Assembly (NCBI GenBank): GCA_045586595.1
Contig: JAZNAQ010000022.1
Coordinates: 8,868 to 72,867, forward strand
DNA from: SIG480 sp045586595
GTDB lineage: Bacteria > Bacillota > Clostridia > Oscillospirales > JAAYXM01
Direction of reading: 5' to 3'
DNA length: 64,000 bases
In this document: positions 1 to 8,256 of the stretch, one piece after another
How positions within the stretch are numbered: the first letter of the stretch is position 1
How the letters are laid out: every line of letters begins with the position of its first letter
The notes under the pieces: model-generated
Databases searched by the model: none
Told to the model about the DNA's origin: nothing
What the model saw: the letters and a program-made list of their open reading frames with translations, nothing else
Program-made: the position numbers and the translations under genes

Positions 1-1535
1 TTTTTAACTGCATACGAATACCCCTGCAAGTCGCGCTCCATCTCACGGAGCATACGAAGCTTATTCTCCATCGACTCAAGGGAAAGCTCAAGCTTTGAGC
101 TCTGCTCGCGGAGCTTTTCAAAGCGCTCACCACGGGATTTATACTTCATCTCAAAGCCGTTTAGCATATTATCCGCGCTTGAACACTTTTCCTCGGCTTC
201 TTCGAGGTTTTCTTTAACAAGTGCAAACTTCTGCTTTGACTCAGAAAGCTCGGCTTCACGAGTGGCAAGCTCTGCCTCTATATCTGTTTTACGGGTATCA
301 AAACCTGCAATCTCCGCATCAGAGGCGGACATTGCTATTTTAAGTTTTGCAATATCGTCTTCGCAAATCCTGAAGCGCAGGCGTAAATCGTCAAGCTTTG
401 CCGCCGCGTCATCACTCTTGCCTGAGGCAAGAAGTGCGGCTTCGCGCAGGCTCTCTATCTTCTCCTCTATGGTGCGGGCATCCGACTCAAGCTCACTCAC
501 ACGCTTTTCTCGCGCTTTTATCTGTTCGGCAATGCTCTGTGCACGGTTTGTTTCGTCATTAATTTCTGCGCGGATACGTTCAATATTATGAAGATTGTTG
601 GTGGAGGTAGACTCGAGCGCAGCTATTTCGCTTGCTACCTCGTTTATCTCACGCTCTGCCTCACGCTCTTCGTCACGCGCTGCCTGCGCCTGCACATCCT
701 TTTCGCGCATTTTCTCTGCGAGTTCTTCAACCTCTGCATAGAGCGAATCGAGCGCAGCTTTAGAGGCAGCAAACTGACTGCATACCACCTCATAATCATT
801 TATGTATTTCTGAGCATTCTCTTTTGCGCGGGCGAGGTTTTCTGTCCATACACTGACCTCAAGGCCCCGAAGCTCATCATATATTTTTATGTATTCACGG
901 GCCTTTTCCGCCTGATGCTTAAGCGGGCCGACCTGCGACTCAATCTCGGAGAGAATATCGCGAAGGCGGATAAGATTCTCCTCGGTTGAATTGAGCTTGC
1001 GCTCAGACTCCTCTTTGCGGTGACGGAACTTTGAAATACCCGATGCCTCTTCAAAAATCTCACGGCGGTCACCGCTCTTTGCAGAGAGAATTTCGTCAAT
1101 TCTGCCCTGACCGATGATTGAATATCCGTCACGCCCAAGGCCGGTATCCATAAACATCTCGTTTATGTCGCGAAGCCTTACGGAACTGCGGTTTATATAG
1201 TATTCGCTCTCGCCCGAACGGTAAAGACGGCGGGTAACCGTAACCTCGTTATACTCACACGGCAAGACGCCGTCGGAATTATCAATCGTGAGCGAAACCT
1301 CAGCAAAACCGACAGCACCGCGTTTTTGCGTACCCGCAAATATAACGTCCTGCATATTACTGCCGCGGAGCGTTTTTGTGGACTGTTCGCCCAAAACCCA
1401 GCGCACAGCGTCTGAAATATTAGATTTACCGCTTCCGTTAGGGCCGACAATGGCAGTTATGCCGTCGTCAAACGAAATAACAGTTTTGTCGGGGAACGAT
1501 TTAAACCCCTGAAGTTCAAGACTTTTTAAGCGCAA
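1..1535 (-). CDS. smc: Chromosome segregation ATPase SMC (N-terminal part, truncated by window edge)
   Basis: Structural maintenance of chromosomes protein, the DNA-loop-extruding ATPase of the Smc-ScpAB condensin that organises the nucleoid and helps sister chromosomes separate. About 511 residues are visible of a protein that is usually about 1,190. The N-terminal ABC-type head domain is intact: a start reading MRLKSLELQGFKSF, a Walker A motif GPNGSGKSN near residue 33, and the RLYRSGESEYYINR stretch. From about residue 165 the sequence becomes a long charged coiled coil that runs off the left edge. I chose TTG at 1535 because it lies 8 nt behind an AGGAGG site (1544-1549) and gives the conserved N-terminus. 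Family assignment is confident. Confidence 0.95.
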   Translation of the reverse strand, partial: MRLKSLELQGFKSFPDKTVISFDDGITAIVGPNGSGKSNISDAVRWVLGEQSTKTLRGSNMQDVIFAGTQKRGAVGFAEVSLTIDNSDGVLPCEYNEVTVTRRLYRSGESEYYINRSSVRLRDINEMFMDTGLGRDGYSIIGQGRIDEILSAKSGDRREIFEEASGISKFRHRKEESERKLNSTEENLIRLRDILSEIESQVGPLKHQAEKAREYIKIYDELRGLEVSVWTENLARAKENAQKYINDYEVVCSQFAASKAALDSLYAEVEELAEKMREKDVQAQAARDEEREAEREINEVASEIAALESTSTNNLHNIERIRAEINDETNRAQSIAEQIKAREKRVSELESDARTIEEKIESLREAALLASGKSDDAAAKLDDLRLRFRICEDDIAKLKIAMSASDAEIAGFDTRKTDIEAELATREAELSESKQKFALVKENLEEAEEKCSSADNMLNGFEMKYKSRGERFEKLREQSSKLELSLESMENKLRMLREMERDLQGYSYAVK

Positions 1536-1583
1536 ACAATCCACCTCCTTTTGTTTTTTTGATGTACATATGTATACCAATAT

Positions 1584-1612
1584 ATTTTATCAATTTTTAT
1601 GGCATTTTGCAA
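1584..1612 (-). promoter_or_regulatory. Candidate smc promoter
   Basis: On the minus strand a TTGCAA -35 (1607-1612) and a TAAAAT -10 (1584-1589) are separated by exactly 17 bp, about 50 bp ahead of the smc start. Assigned by pattern only. Confidence 0.5.
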
Positions 1613-1645
1613 GAAATATTTTCTTTATTTATACATATTAAATGA

Positions 1646-1669
1646 CCGGAAGAAAAATCGTTCTCCCGG
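1646..1669 (-). terminator. Weak hairpin after the DUF6273 lipoprotein gene
   Basis: A 9-bp stem (1646-1654 with 1661-1669, one G-U pair) lies just past the lipoprotein stop codon. It has no proper U-tract, so termination here is uncertain. Confidence 0.3.
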
Positions 1670-1677
1670 CCATGGTT

Positions 1678-2382
1678 CTACTCTGTTTCAATTGTGAGCC
1701 ACATAGCGGGTCTTATCCCGACATCTGTGCGGTTCATTTCGCGGCCACGGTGGAAGCGTTTGCCGAGGTCGTCTGCGCAGGCTCCGAACATCTCGTCAAC
1801 AGTGCTCTCACGAAGCCACCACATAACAGCACCATCACGGCGAAGTTCTATCCCCTTTGCCTTTGCATATTCCGTCGGAAAAGCTATGGTTTCCTCACGG
1901 TATACGGTGTCGGTATCTCTCGGAAAAAATTCGTAAATCTCCTCCATGCTGATTAAAAAGACTTTTTCTCTTGTAGGGGGCATTTCAGGAATACCGTAAT
2001 CGCGCACGGGTGCGTTTTTGTTTACGGTTTCTGCGATTCTTGCTTCTTCCTTTTCAGAAAACGCCGAGCTTATAAACTCTGCATTAAGCCACTTGCGGAT
2101 TGTACTGTTCTCCCATGTAAGGCCGGATTTTATCTCCTCATTAAAAGGCACACAATCGATAACCTTCTCAGAAAGAACCAAAACTCTGTTCTCCTCCTTA
2201 GCAAGAACCTTCCACTCAATCGCTTCCTTGCCGTTTGCCTCGTCGTTGTCTTGCTCGTATGTACCGAATGTGATAATGTCGCCAACCTCAGCGTCCTTTA
2301 ATATCTTCCCTGTCTTGTCTCCGCACGCACAAAGCGAGAGCGCGAGCAGCGCCGCAAGCATTATAGTAACCAGTTTTTTCAT
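1678..2382 (-). CDS. DUF6273-like lipoprotein
   Basis: Secreted, lipid-anchored protein of unknown function, about 234 residues. The N-terminus is a lipoprotein signal peptide: two lysines, a hydrophobic run, then LCAC followed by GDK, which fits a lipobox. The mature part begins with GDIITFGTYEQD and continues with an EWKVL and WLN pattern typical of DUF6273 domains, which are common on surface proteins of gut Clostridia. Two consecutive ATGs are possible. The first lies only 3 nt from the GGAGG core, the second 6 nt, so I chose the second (2382). It has its own promoter and is monocistronic, sitting between smc and tRNA-Ala. Substrate and role cannot be read from the sequence. Confidence 0.8.
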   Translation of the reverse strand: MKKLVTIMLAALLALSLCACGDKTGKILKDAEVGDIITFGTYEQDNDEANGKEAIEWKVLAKEENRVLVLSEKVIDCVPFNEEIKSGLTWENSTIRKWLNAEFISSAFSEKEEARIAETVNKNAPVRDYGIPEMPPTREKVFLISMEEIYEFFPRDTDTVYREETIAFPTEYAKAKGIELRRDGAVMWWLRESTVDEMFGACADDLGKRFHRGREMNRTDVGIRPAMWLTIETE

Positions 2383-2412
2383 CATAAACCTCCTTAATTT
2401 GTTCGTTTTTTC

Positions 2413-2441
2413 ATATTACCATTTTCTCAAATGTAAATCAA
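2413..2441 (-). promoter_or_regulatory. Candidate promoter of the DUF6273 lipoprotein gene
   Basis: TTGATT (2436-2441) and TAATAT (2413-2418) on the minus strand with 17-bp spacing, just upstream of an AAGGAGG ribosome-binding site. Confidence 0.55.
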
Positions 2442-2460
2442 CTTTTTTATCCTTGGGGGG

Positions 2461-2489
2461 TTTACTTCAACGGCTTTTTTTGGTATAAT
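2461..2489 (+). promoter_or_regulatory. tRNA-Ala promoter
   Basis: TTTACT (2461-2466) and a perfect TATAAT (2484-2489) separated by 17 bp, with the tRNA starting about 21 nt after the -10. Confidence 0.7.
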
Positions 2490-2510
2490 GTATTGTGTAT
2501 TCAAATATAC

Positions 2511-2586
2511 GGGGGCGTAGCTCAGCTGGGAGAGCGCTGCGTTCGCAACGCAGAGGTCAAGGGTTCGATCCCCTCCGTCTCCACCA
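2511..2586 (+). tRNA. tRNA-Ala (anticodon CGC)
   Basis: A 76-nt cloverleaf with encoded CCA. The acceptor arm GGGGGCG pairs with CGTCTCC, the anticodon stem CTGCG/CGCAG encloses the loop TTCGCAA, giving anticodon CGC for the GCG alanine codon. The T-loop is TTCGATC. Position 49 (A) faces 65 (C), an unpaired base pair at the foot of the T-stem. The 3' end from the T-loop onward is duplicated 151 bp downstream (see the repeat entry). Likely functional. Confidence 0.93.
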
Positions 2587-2799
2587 AACAGATAACGTAC
2601 CATCCGCAAGGTTGGTGCGTTTTTTGTTTGGTGCCCGTGACGGTGAGGGAGCGAACAGGACGGCGGCTCGCAAGCCGTAAAAAGGCTGCCGGTGGCAGGC
2701 TTTTTAGTCCGCGGGCAGATCCCCTCCGTCTCCACCAAACAGATAACGTACCATCCGCAAGGTTGGTGCGTTTTTTGTTTGGTGTCCGTGACGGTGAGG
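2567..2799 (+). repeat. tRNA-Ala 3'-end duplication flanking a conserved hairpin element
   Basis: Bases 2567-2648 (T-loop end, T-stem, acceptor strand, CCA, terminator and flank of tRNA-Ala) recur at 2718-2799 with one mismatch, a 151-bp offset. Between the copies is a core with a 12-bp hairpin (2679-2690 with 2694-2705, loop GGT, one internal G-G mismatch) that ends in five Ts, followed by AGTCCGCGGGCA. A related core occupies the same place behind the CAT-anticodon tRNA at 25.3 kb. Direct repeats of a tRNA 3' end around a short insert resemble the footprint of tRNA-targeting integration, but no integrase gene is present and the insert is too short to code for one. Confidence 0.75.
2594..2625 (+). 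terminator. Terminator of tRNA-Ala
   Basis: A 9-bp stem AACGTACCA/TGGTGCGTT (with one G-U pair) runs straight into a T-tract. A second identical copy lies at about 2745-2776 as part of the duplication. Confidence 0.7.
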
Positions 2800-2817
2800 A
2801 ATCTAATATAACTTCTA

Positions 2818-2846
2818 TTGCAAAAAGAGACAATATAATGTATACT
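2818..2846 (+). promoter_or_regulatory. Candidate sstT promoter
   Basis: TTGCAA (2818-2823) and TATACT (2841-2846), 17-bp spacing. An alternative TATAAT at 2834-2839 has no suitably placed -35. Confidence 0.5.
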
Positions 2847-2882
2847 TAATTAAAAGAAAACACGCAAAACGGAGGAAATCAA

Positions 2883-4106
2883 ATGAAAAAAGTTTTGGGT
2901 TTATACACAAAGTCGCCCCTTATTCTTCGCATTGCAATCGGCCTTGTAATAGGCATTTGTCTTGGGCTTTGGGTGCCGCAGGCATCATTTGTCACCATTC
3001 TCGGTGATGTCTTCGTAGGCGCACTGAAAGCAATCGCTCCCATCCTCGTATTCGTTCTCGTAATTGCGTCCCTTGCAAGTGCGGGCACCGGCATTGGCAA
3101 GCGTTTTGGCACGGTTATCTTTTTCTATATGCTCACAACATTTCTTGCAGCAGTTCTTGCCGTTGTTGCAAGCTATGCTTTCCCTGTTTCAATCCCGCTT
3201 ACCGAGGCTGTCTCTCAGAGTGCCCCGACAGGGCTTGGTGAGGTGTTCAGAACGCTTCTCGGCAACATGGTTATGAATCCTGTTTCTGCGATAACCTCCG
3301 GTAACTACATCGGTATTCTCACATGGTCTGTAATTCTCGGCCTTGCGCTCCGACGCGGTGCGAGCGACAAGACAAAAGAGGTTCTCTCAGACATTTCCGG
3401 TGCAGTTTCAACAGCCGTTGCCTGGGTTATACAGTTTGCGCCGTTTGGCATTATGGGGCTTGTCTTTTCCTCCGTCAACGAATACGGTCTTGAAATATTT
3501 ACCGATTACGGAAAGCTTTTGCTTTTGCTTGTCGGTTGTATGCTGACAATGGCTCTTGTTATAAGCCCGACAGTCGTCGGCATTGCGCTTCGCAAAAACC
3601 CTTATCCTCTCGTTTTCCGCTGTCTTAAAGAGTCAGGGGTAACAGCGTTCTTTACAAGAAGCTCTGCTGCAAACATCCCGGTCAACATGAGCCTATGCGA
3701 AAAGCTCGGTTTAGACCGTGAATATTACTCCGTGTCAATCCCGCTCGGCGCAACGATAAATATGGACGGAGCGGCAATAACAATAACTATAATGTCGCTT
3801 GCGGCGGCGTTCTCTCAAGGTATTGAGGTTAATATTGTCGTAGCAATACTTCTAAGCTTTATCGCAACTCTCGGCGCGTGCGGAGCATCAGGTGTTGCGG
3901 GTGGCTCACTTCTCCTCATCCCTATGGCGTGCTCGCTTCTCGGTGTCAGCGCGGATGTCGCTATGCAGGTTGTAGGCGTCGGCTTTATAATCGGCGTAGT
4001 TCAGGACTCTTTGGAAACTGCTCTCAATTCTTCGGGAGATGTTCTCTTCTGCGCTGCAGCAGAATACCTTGAATGGAAAAAGCAAGGCAAAGAAATCAAT
4101 TTTTAA
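2883..4106 (+). CDS. sstT: Serine/threonine:sodium symporter SstT
   Basis: Sodium-coupled transporter that imports L-serine and L-threonine across the cytoplasmic membrane, a member of the dicarboxylate/amino acid:cation symporter family. At 407 residues it matches the usual SstT length. Visible features are the repeated hydrophobic segments, the re-entrant loop with RSSAANIPVN, and the later INMDGAAITI and GACGASGVAGGS segments that form the substrate and sodium sites of this family. The ATG follows a GGAGG site by 7 nt. The gene is monocistronic and ends in a strong terminator shared with the convergent pyk gene. Serine taken up this way could feed fermentation to pyruvate, but the sequence does not show that link. 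Confidence 0.92.
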   Translation: MKKVLGLYTKSPLILRIAIGLVIGICLGLWVPQASFVTILGDVFVGALKAIAPILVFVLVIASLASAGTGIGKRFGTVIFFYMLTTFLAAVLAVVASYAFPVSIPLTEAVSQSAPTGLGEVFRTLLGNMVMNPVSAITSGNYIGILTWSVILGLALRRGASDKTKEVLSDISGAVSTAVAWVIQFAPFGIMGLVFSSVNEYGLEIFTDYGKLLLLLVGCMLTMALVISPTVVGIALRKNPYPLVFRCLKESGVTAFFTRSSAANIPVNMSLCEKLGLDREYYSVSIPLGATINMDGAAITITIMSLAAAFSQGIEVNIVVAILLSFIATLGACGASGVAGGSLLLIPMACSLLGVSADVAMQVVGVGFIIGVVQDSLETALNSSGDVLFCAAAEYLEWKKQGKEINF

Positions 4107-4114
4107 ACACAAGC

Positions 4115-4152
4115 AAAAAATGCTCTGACATATAAATGTCAGAGCATTTTTT
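4115..4152. terminator. Bidirectional terminator between sstT and pyk
   Basis: A 16-bp perfect inverted repeat (arms AAAAAATGCTCTGACA and its complement, 6-nt loop) with A and T tracts on both sides, lying between the convergent stop codons. Confidence 0.9.
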
Positions 4153-4158
4153 ATACCC

Positions 4159-5571
4159 TTAAATAACCTCAACCTTAATTGTGTTGGTGTTTCCGGATTT
4201 GCCGTTTATAATTCCTCCGGTGAGGACTATTGCATCGCCCTCTTGAAGCGGCAGATTTTCCTTCGCGGCGCGTCTTGCATGGTAGAACAAAACGTCGGAC
4301 GAATTAAACTGTTCGCTGAGTACCGGGAGAACACCCCACGAAAGCGCAAGCCTATACCAGACCGACTTATTAGTCGCCATACCGATAATATCTGTAGGCG
4401 CACGGAAACGCGATACCATTCGTACGGTCATGCCCGACATTGAGCTTACAACAATCGCCTTAGCACCGATATCAATAGCCATGCCGCAGGTTGCATGAGA
4501 AATTGCGTCGACCTGATTTTTTATTTTAAAATCTCTGTTCTTGAAGCGTTTTCCGTAGTTGATGTTTTTCTCTGTCTCCTCGACAATCTCAGCCATTGCC
4601 TTGACCGTTGCAACCGGATATTTGCCCGCAGCAGTCTCACCCGAAAGCATTACTGCACTAGTGCCATCATATACGGCATTTGCAACGTCAGAAATCTCAG
4701 CACGGGTCGGGCGCGGGTTGTAAATCATCGACTCGAGCATCTCGGTCGCCGTAATTACACGTTTGCCGAGCAATCGGCATTTTGTAATCAGGTGCTTCTG
4801 AATCGCAGGAAGCTCTGCAAACGGAACTTCAACACCGAGGTCGCCTCGAGCAACCATTATTCCCTCACAAACCTCGCATATTTCTTCGATATTATCAACG
4901 CCTGAGCGATTTTCAATCTTTGAGATAACCTCTATTCCCTCGCCGCCATTTTCTTTAAGGAAATTTTTAAGGTCGAGTATGTCCTGCTTTGATGAAACAA
5001 ACGAAGCTGCAATAAAGTCTACATCGTTTTTGATGCCGAAAAGCAAATCTTCCTTATCCTGCTCGCTGAGATATACTGTACTTAGAACCTTGTTCGGGAA
5101 GCTCATGCTCTTACGGTTTGAAAGCTCACCGCCTGCAATAACATCACAGATAACATCATTACCTTTTATCTCGCAAACCTCAAATATTACAAGCCCGTTG
5201 TTTACAAGCACACGGTCGCCGACAGAAAGGTCGTCTGCAAGGCCCTTGTAGTTTACTGATACCTTTGTTTCGTCTCCTTCAACCTCTTCAGTGGTAAAAA
5301 TAAACTTCGTACCTGTATCAACATCAACCTTGCCATCCTTAAAGGTTTTTATTCTGTATTCCGGCCCCTTTGTATCGAGCATAATTGCAATCGGCATATT
5401 AAGCTTTTCGCGGACTCTCTTTATCATATCTATCTTTTCCTGGTGCTCAGAGTGAGTACCATGTGAAAAGTTAAGTCTTGCAACATTAAGCCCTGCGCGG
5501 CACATAGCCTCAAAGGTAGCGTCACTTGAGCTGGAAGGGCCTATTGTTCCGACAATTTTTGTCTTTCTCAT
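4159..5571 (-). CDS. pyk: Pyruvate kinase
   Basis: Final ATP-yielding step of glycolysis, transferring phosphate from phosphoenolpyruvate to ADP. The 470 residues cover the A/B barrel and the C-terminal allosteric domain. They lack the extra PEP-utiliser-like domain found at the C-terminus of Bacillus pyruvate kinases. Motifs seen are TKIVGTIGPSS at the start, NFSHGTH, LDTKGPEYR, the metal and substrate region ISKIENRSGVDN, MVARGDLGVE, and the TATEMLESM and SGETAAGKYP signatures. A ribosome-binding site AAGGAGA lies 10 nt before the ATG. Monocistronic, with its own promoter and a shared terminator. Confidence 0.96.
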   Translation of the reverse strand: MRKTKIVGTIGPSSSSDATFEAMCRAGLNVARLNFSHGTHSEHQEKIDMIKRVREKLNMPIAIMLDTKGPEYRIKTFKDGKVDVDTGTKFIFTTEEVEGDETKVSVNYKGLADDLSVGDRVLVNNGLVIFEVCEIKGNDVICDVIAGGELSNRKSMSFPNKVLSTVYLSEQDKEDLLFGIKNDVDFIAASFVSSKQDILDLKNFLKENGGEGIEVISKIENRSGVDNIEEICEVCEGIMVARGDLGVEVPFAELPAIQKHLITKCRLLGKRVITATEMLESMIYNPRPTRAEISDVANAVYDGTSAVMLSGETAAGKYPVATVKAMAEIVEETEKNINYGKRFKNRDFKIKNQVDAISHATCGMAIDIGAKAIVVSSMSGMTVRMVSRFRAPTDIIGMATNKSVWYRLALSWGVLPVLSEQFNSSDVLFYHARRAAKENLPLQEGDAIVLTGGIINGKSGNTNTIKVEVI

Positions 5572-5617
5572 ATGTAATGCATCTCCTTGACAATCTGAAA
5601 AAATTTTCCTAATTTAC

Positions 5618-5646
5618 AGTATATCACAAACATACGAAAAGTTAAA
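5618..5646 (-). promoter_or_regulatory. Candidate pyk promoter
   Basis: TTTAAC (5641-5646) and TATACT (5618-5623) on the minus strand with 17-bp spacing. The -35 matches only four of six consensus bases. Confidence 0.45.
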
Positions 5647-5672
5647 TAGTTAAAAACACTATTTTTTATGCA

Positions 5673-5701
5673 AAAAAGAACTTCCTCACGGAAGTTCTTT
5701 T
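5673..5701 (-). terminator. Terminator of the DUF975 gene
   Basis: Perfect 12-bp stem AAAAGAACTTCC/GGAAGTTCTTTT with a 4-nt loop, followed by Ts on the minus strand, 20 bp past the stop codon of the DUF975 gene. Confidence 0.85.
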
Positions 5702-5721
5702 AAAAACAAGTTTTAAGCACT

Positions 5722-6312
5722 TTATGCTTTCGGCTTTATGCTGTTATAGAAGTTAGCGTATGTAGCCTGCATATACGGCATAATCCAAATATATGCAACA
5801 CCAAGCGTTATCAAGCCAACAATCCCCCATCCGATAAAGGAAAGCTCGAGAATAAACAAATCCATCTTATGACCTTCCATCATCTCTTTAGAACGGTTGA
5901 TAGCCTCTCTGGCAGACATCCCTTTATTCTCGGCAAGTATGTAATATGCCTGTGAATAGGAAAGTGCTTTTATTATACCCGGAACTATTAGCAGAAGCAT
6001 CCAAAGAGATAAAAGCACATACATCAACAAAAATGTTTTTATGGCGCTCCACAAATCGTCATAACCGACAAACGCATCAACAATCTGCGGTTTTTTATCC
6101 TCGTTTACTACGGCAAGATAAATCCGTGCAAGGCTCAGTGAAAACGGTATTACTGCAACTGTGGCTATAAGTGCACCCACATACGGAACTCTCCCAAGTA
6201 TAAGCGAAGCTGCCCAAGTTATAACATAAATAATGAGCATAACTGCGAGCAGGTTCCAAATCTTACCCTTAATCTGTTCCTTTGCCAATGACTTGAGCTG
6301 TATTCTGTCCAT
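5722..6312 (-). CDS. DUF975 family membrane protein
   Basis: Integral membrane protein of 196 residues and unknown function. It opens with a short cytoplasmic stretch RIQLKSLAKEQIKGKIW typical of DUF975, then has about four hydrophobic segments (roughly residues 20-42, 45-70, 90-115 and 150-180). A conserved loop carries the ARIYLAVV and the EAINRSKEMMEGHKMDLF pattern seen in this family. AAGGAGG lies 7 nt before the ATG. It is monocistronic with a clear promoter and terminator. Nothing around it points to a specific job. Confidence 0.85.
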   Translation of the reverse strand: MDRIQLKSLAKEQIKGKIWNLLAVMLIIYVITWAASLILGRVPYVGALIATVAVIPFSLSLARIYLAVVNEDKKPQIVDAFVGYDDLWSAIKTFLLMYVLLSLWMLLLIVPGIIKALSYSQAYYILAENKGMSAREAINRSKEMMEGHKMDLFILELSFIGWGIVGLITLGVAYIWIMPYMQATYANFYNSIKPKA

Positions 6313-6344
6313 AAAGCAACCTCCTTAATATTTGGTGTAATTTT

Positions 6345-6373
6345 ATTATATCAAAATGTTAAGAAATTGTAAA
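6345..6373 (-). promoter_or_regulatory. Promoter of the DUF975 gene
   Basis: TTTACA (6368-6373) and TATAAT (6345-6350) on the minus strand with 17-bp spacing. Confidence 0.65.
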
Positions 6374-6385
6374 TAATGCTTTTCT

Positions 6386-7090
6386 CTATTTGCCCTTTAT
6401 TATTTTGTTGTACGCAGTCTTTGCGGCAGAGATGTCCATATTGCACGCCAACCTCCAGAACTTAGCGGTTCTCGCAGTTATATCAAGCGCATCAAGCACA
6501 TTTATAACGCCACTGCCCTGCGGGAGGTGAAGGCTCGGCAAAAGGTTCTGCACAACCTCGCCTTTTTCAACCTCACAGACGGAGTTTTCTTTTGCGCGCT
6601 CCAAAAAGCAGATGTCTGTAAGGCGCACTCGCGCGTTTTTATTTATCTCTTCCTTTCCGCACCACGGTGTACCGTAGGCGTATGCAATACTGTCAAGTAT
6701 GCGGATAAGGGGCTTATCGCCGTTTATTATCTCGCACCGATCCCCGAGAAGCTTAAGCCAGAGTGCCGCGTGGGTTGTTTTTCCCGTACCGCTCTCAGCG
6801 CACAGCAAAATACCGTGGTCCTCTGCCGACATCAGCACGCCGTGCATCAGAAAGCCATGAAACTCAGAGAGTTTTTCTGCAATCTTGCGATATATGGCAA
6901 GCGTTTCAAGATATTCAGGCGGAAATCCCCCCTGCCCGTCTCTGCCCTGCTCGCGCATAATCTCCTCGTCTGTTGCGCTGACAGAAAAGTTTGCGACTTC
7001 ATCTGTTATATAGTCGCGACACATATGCCTTATATATTCATATTTATTCTCTATACATATTGATATGTCGGCAATTTTTATATTAAACAT
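6386..7090 (-). CDS. HPr-kinase-like P-loop protein in the lar operon
   Basis: Protein of 234 residues related to the catalytic domain of HPr kinase/phosphorylase. A Walker A motif ESGTGKTT sits at residues 99-106 in the context CAESGTGKTTHAALW. It is followed by NGDKPLIR (123-130) and GTPWCGK (140-146), which match the HprK order of P-loop, acidic metal site and substrate loop. The N-terminal 75 residues do not resemble the HprK sensor domain. A GGAGG lies 10 nt before the ATG, and the start is 5 nt after larC, so it is very probably the last gene of larE-larB-larC. Proteins of this kind outside the HPr system include small-molecule and peptide kinases; the true substrate is unknown. It is not the housekeeping HprK. 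Confidence 0.7.
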   Translation of the reverse strand: MFNIKIADISICIENKYEYIRHMCRDYITDEVANFSVSATDEEIMREQGRDGQGGFPPEYLETLAIYRKIAEKLSEFHGFLMHGVLMSAEDHGILLCAESGTGKTTHAALWLKLLGDRCEIINGDKPLIRILDSIAYAYGTPWCGKEEINKNARVRLTDICFLERAKENSVCEVEKGEVVQNLLPSLHLPQGSGVINVLDALDITARTAKFWRLACNMDISAAKTAYNKIIKGK

Positions 7091-7095
7091 GTCTG

Positions 7096-8256
7096 CTATT
7101 CCTCCTCGGAAAGCTTTTTTCGCACGTCCGAAATGCTCATATCGTTTTCATAGGCAATCCTTGAAAGGTCTGAAAACTCATATTTCTCGCGAGTCACACC
7201 AAACCCGCGAGATACCTTTTTTCTCACTGTACCAAGGCTTGTTTTTACTTCTTCAATGTTGCGTGCTAGCGTGCGGCGCGTACATTTTATTTCGCGCACA
7301 CCCAGCGTTGTTGTATGTTGGAACATAAGCCGTGACATTTTTTCTGAGTCACAAGCCCTGCACAGTACACATAGCATGACCCCCGTGCGGGATTTTTTCA
7401 TTCCTATGTTCTCTGTCCATACATCAAGCGCGCTCTCATCTCGCAGAACTTCAGCCGCATATGAAAGCTCTTCACCTGTCATGTCGTCTATATTTGCACG
7501 AAGCTCAACCGTGTCGTTGTTCTCGTTTGTTTCTCCAAGAAGGGCGCGTACACAATTTACGGCATCAAACTCGCGTTTGCCCATGCCATAGCCTATATGA
7601 GTCACCGAGAGCGGCGGGAGATTTCCAAACTCCGATACAAAGTATTTAAGCAGAGCGACTCCCGTAGGAGTACACAGCTCTCCACGGATTTCCCCGCCGT
7701 AAATAGGCACACCTTTAAGGATCTCTGCCGTTGCAGGTGCGGGTACAGGCAGTATTCCATGCGCGCACTTCACCTGGCCGGACCCAACATGCACGGGCGA
7801 TGCAACAACCTTATCGGGTGATAGTTTTTTCATAGCAAGGCTCACCGCCGCAATATCGGCAACGGCATCAAGCATGCCCACCTCATGGAAATGCACCTCG
7901 CGGACGTCCACTCCGTGAACACAGCTCTCTGCCGCGGCGATTATATCATATATTTCTAGGATGTTTTTCTTTATATCCTCTGTTGTATTAAGTGAGGCAA
8001 CTATACTCTCAATATCATGCATACAATGGCCGTGGTGGCTGTGCTTATCTTCCATCGCACCATTGACTTTTACAGAGAGTGATTTGCCAATAATCCCTCC
8101 GCGCGAAAGCGGCAAAAGCTCTGCCGAAACACCTGGTATATTCATTTGGTTCAGCTCTTTTATGAAGCTGTCTTTATCATCAAGCAAGTCAGCAAGAGAT
8201 GCAGCAAGCATATCACCCGCCGCGCCCATAGCGCAATCGAGATATAATATACTCAT
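7096..8256 (-). CDS. larC: Nickel-pincer cofactor nickel insertase LarC
   Basis: CTP-dependent cyclometallase that inserts nickel into pyridinium-3,5-bisthiocarboxylic acid mononucleotide, the last step in making the cofactor of lactate racemase and related enzymes. The 386 residues contain the N-terminal DCAMGAAGDM motif, a His-rich patch HSHHGHCMHD that suits nickel handling, VREVHFHEVGMLDAVADI, and the C-terminal LRANIDDMTGEELSYAAE segment. In Lactobacillus plantarum larC is split by a programmed frameshift; here one uninterrupted frame spans both halves. It overlaps larB by 4 nt (ATGA) and has a GGAGGTG ribosome-binding site. Confidence 0.93.
   Translation of the reverse strand: MSILYLDCAMGAAGDMLAASLADLLDDKDSFIKELNQMNIPGVSAELLPLSRGGIIGKSLSVKVNGAMEDKHSHHGHCMHDIESIVASLNTTEDIKKNILEIYDIIAAAESCVHGVDVREVHFHEVGMLDAVADIAAVSLAMKKLSPDKVVASPVHVGSGQVKCAHGILPVPAPATAEILKGVPIYGGEIRGELCTPTGVALLKYFVSEFGNLPPLSVTHIGYGMGKREFDAVNCVRALLGETNENNDTVELRANIDDMTGEELSYAAEVLRDESALDVWTENIGMKKSRTGVMLCVLCRACDSEKMSRLMFQHTTTLGVREIKCTRRTLARNIEEVKTSLGTVRKKVSRGFGVTREKYEFSDLSRIAYENDMSISDVRKKLSEEE

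Noticed and set aside
588..989. Plus-strand open frame opposite smc
   Set aside because: Antisense to the SMC coiled coil, no ribosome-binding site, no recognisable domain.
2493..2849. Open frames crossing tRNA-Ala and its repeat, and similar ones at 25217-25537
   Set aside because: They read through tRNA sequence, terminators and the repeat element. Frames of this kind are probably the source of spurious hypothetical proteins, not genes.
7096..8256. A programmed frameshift in larC
   Set aside because: The two halves that are split in Lactobacillus are in one continuous frame here.
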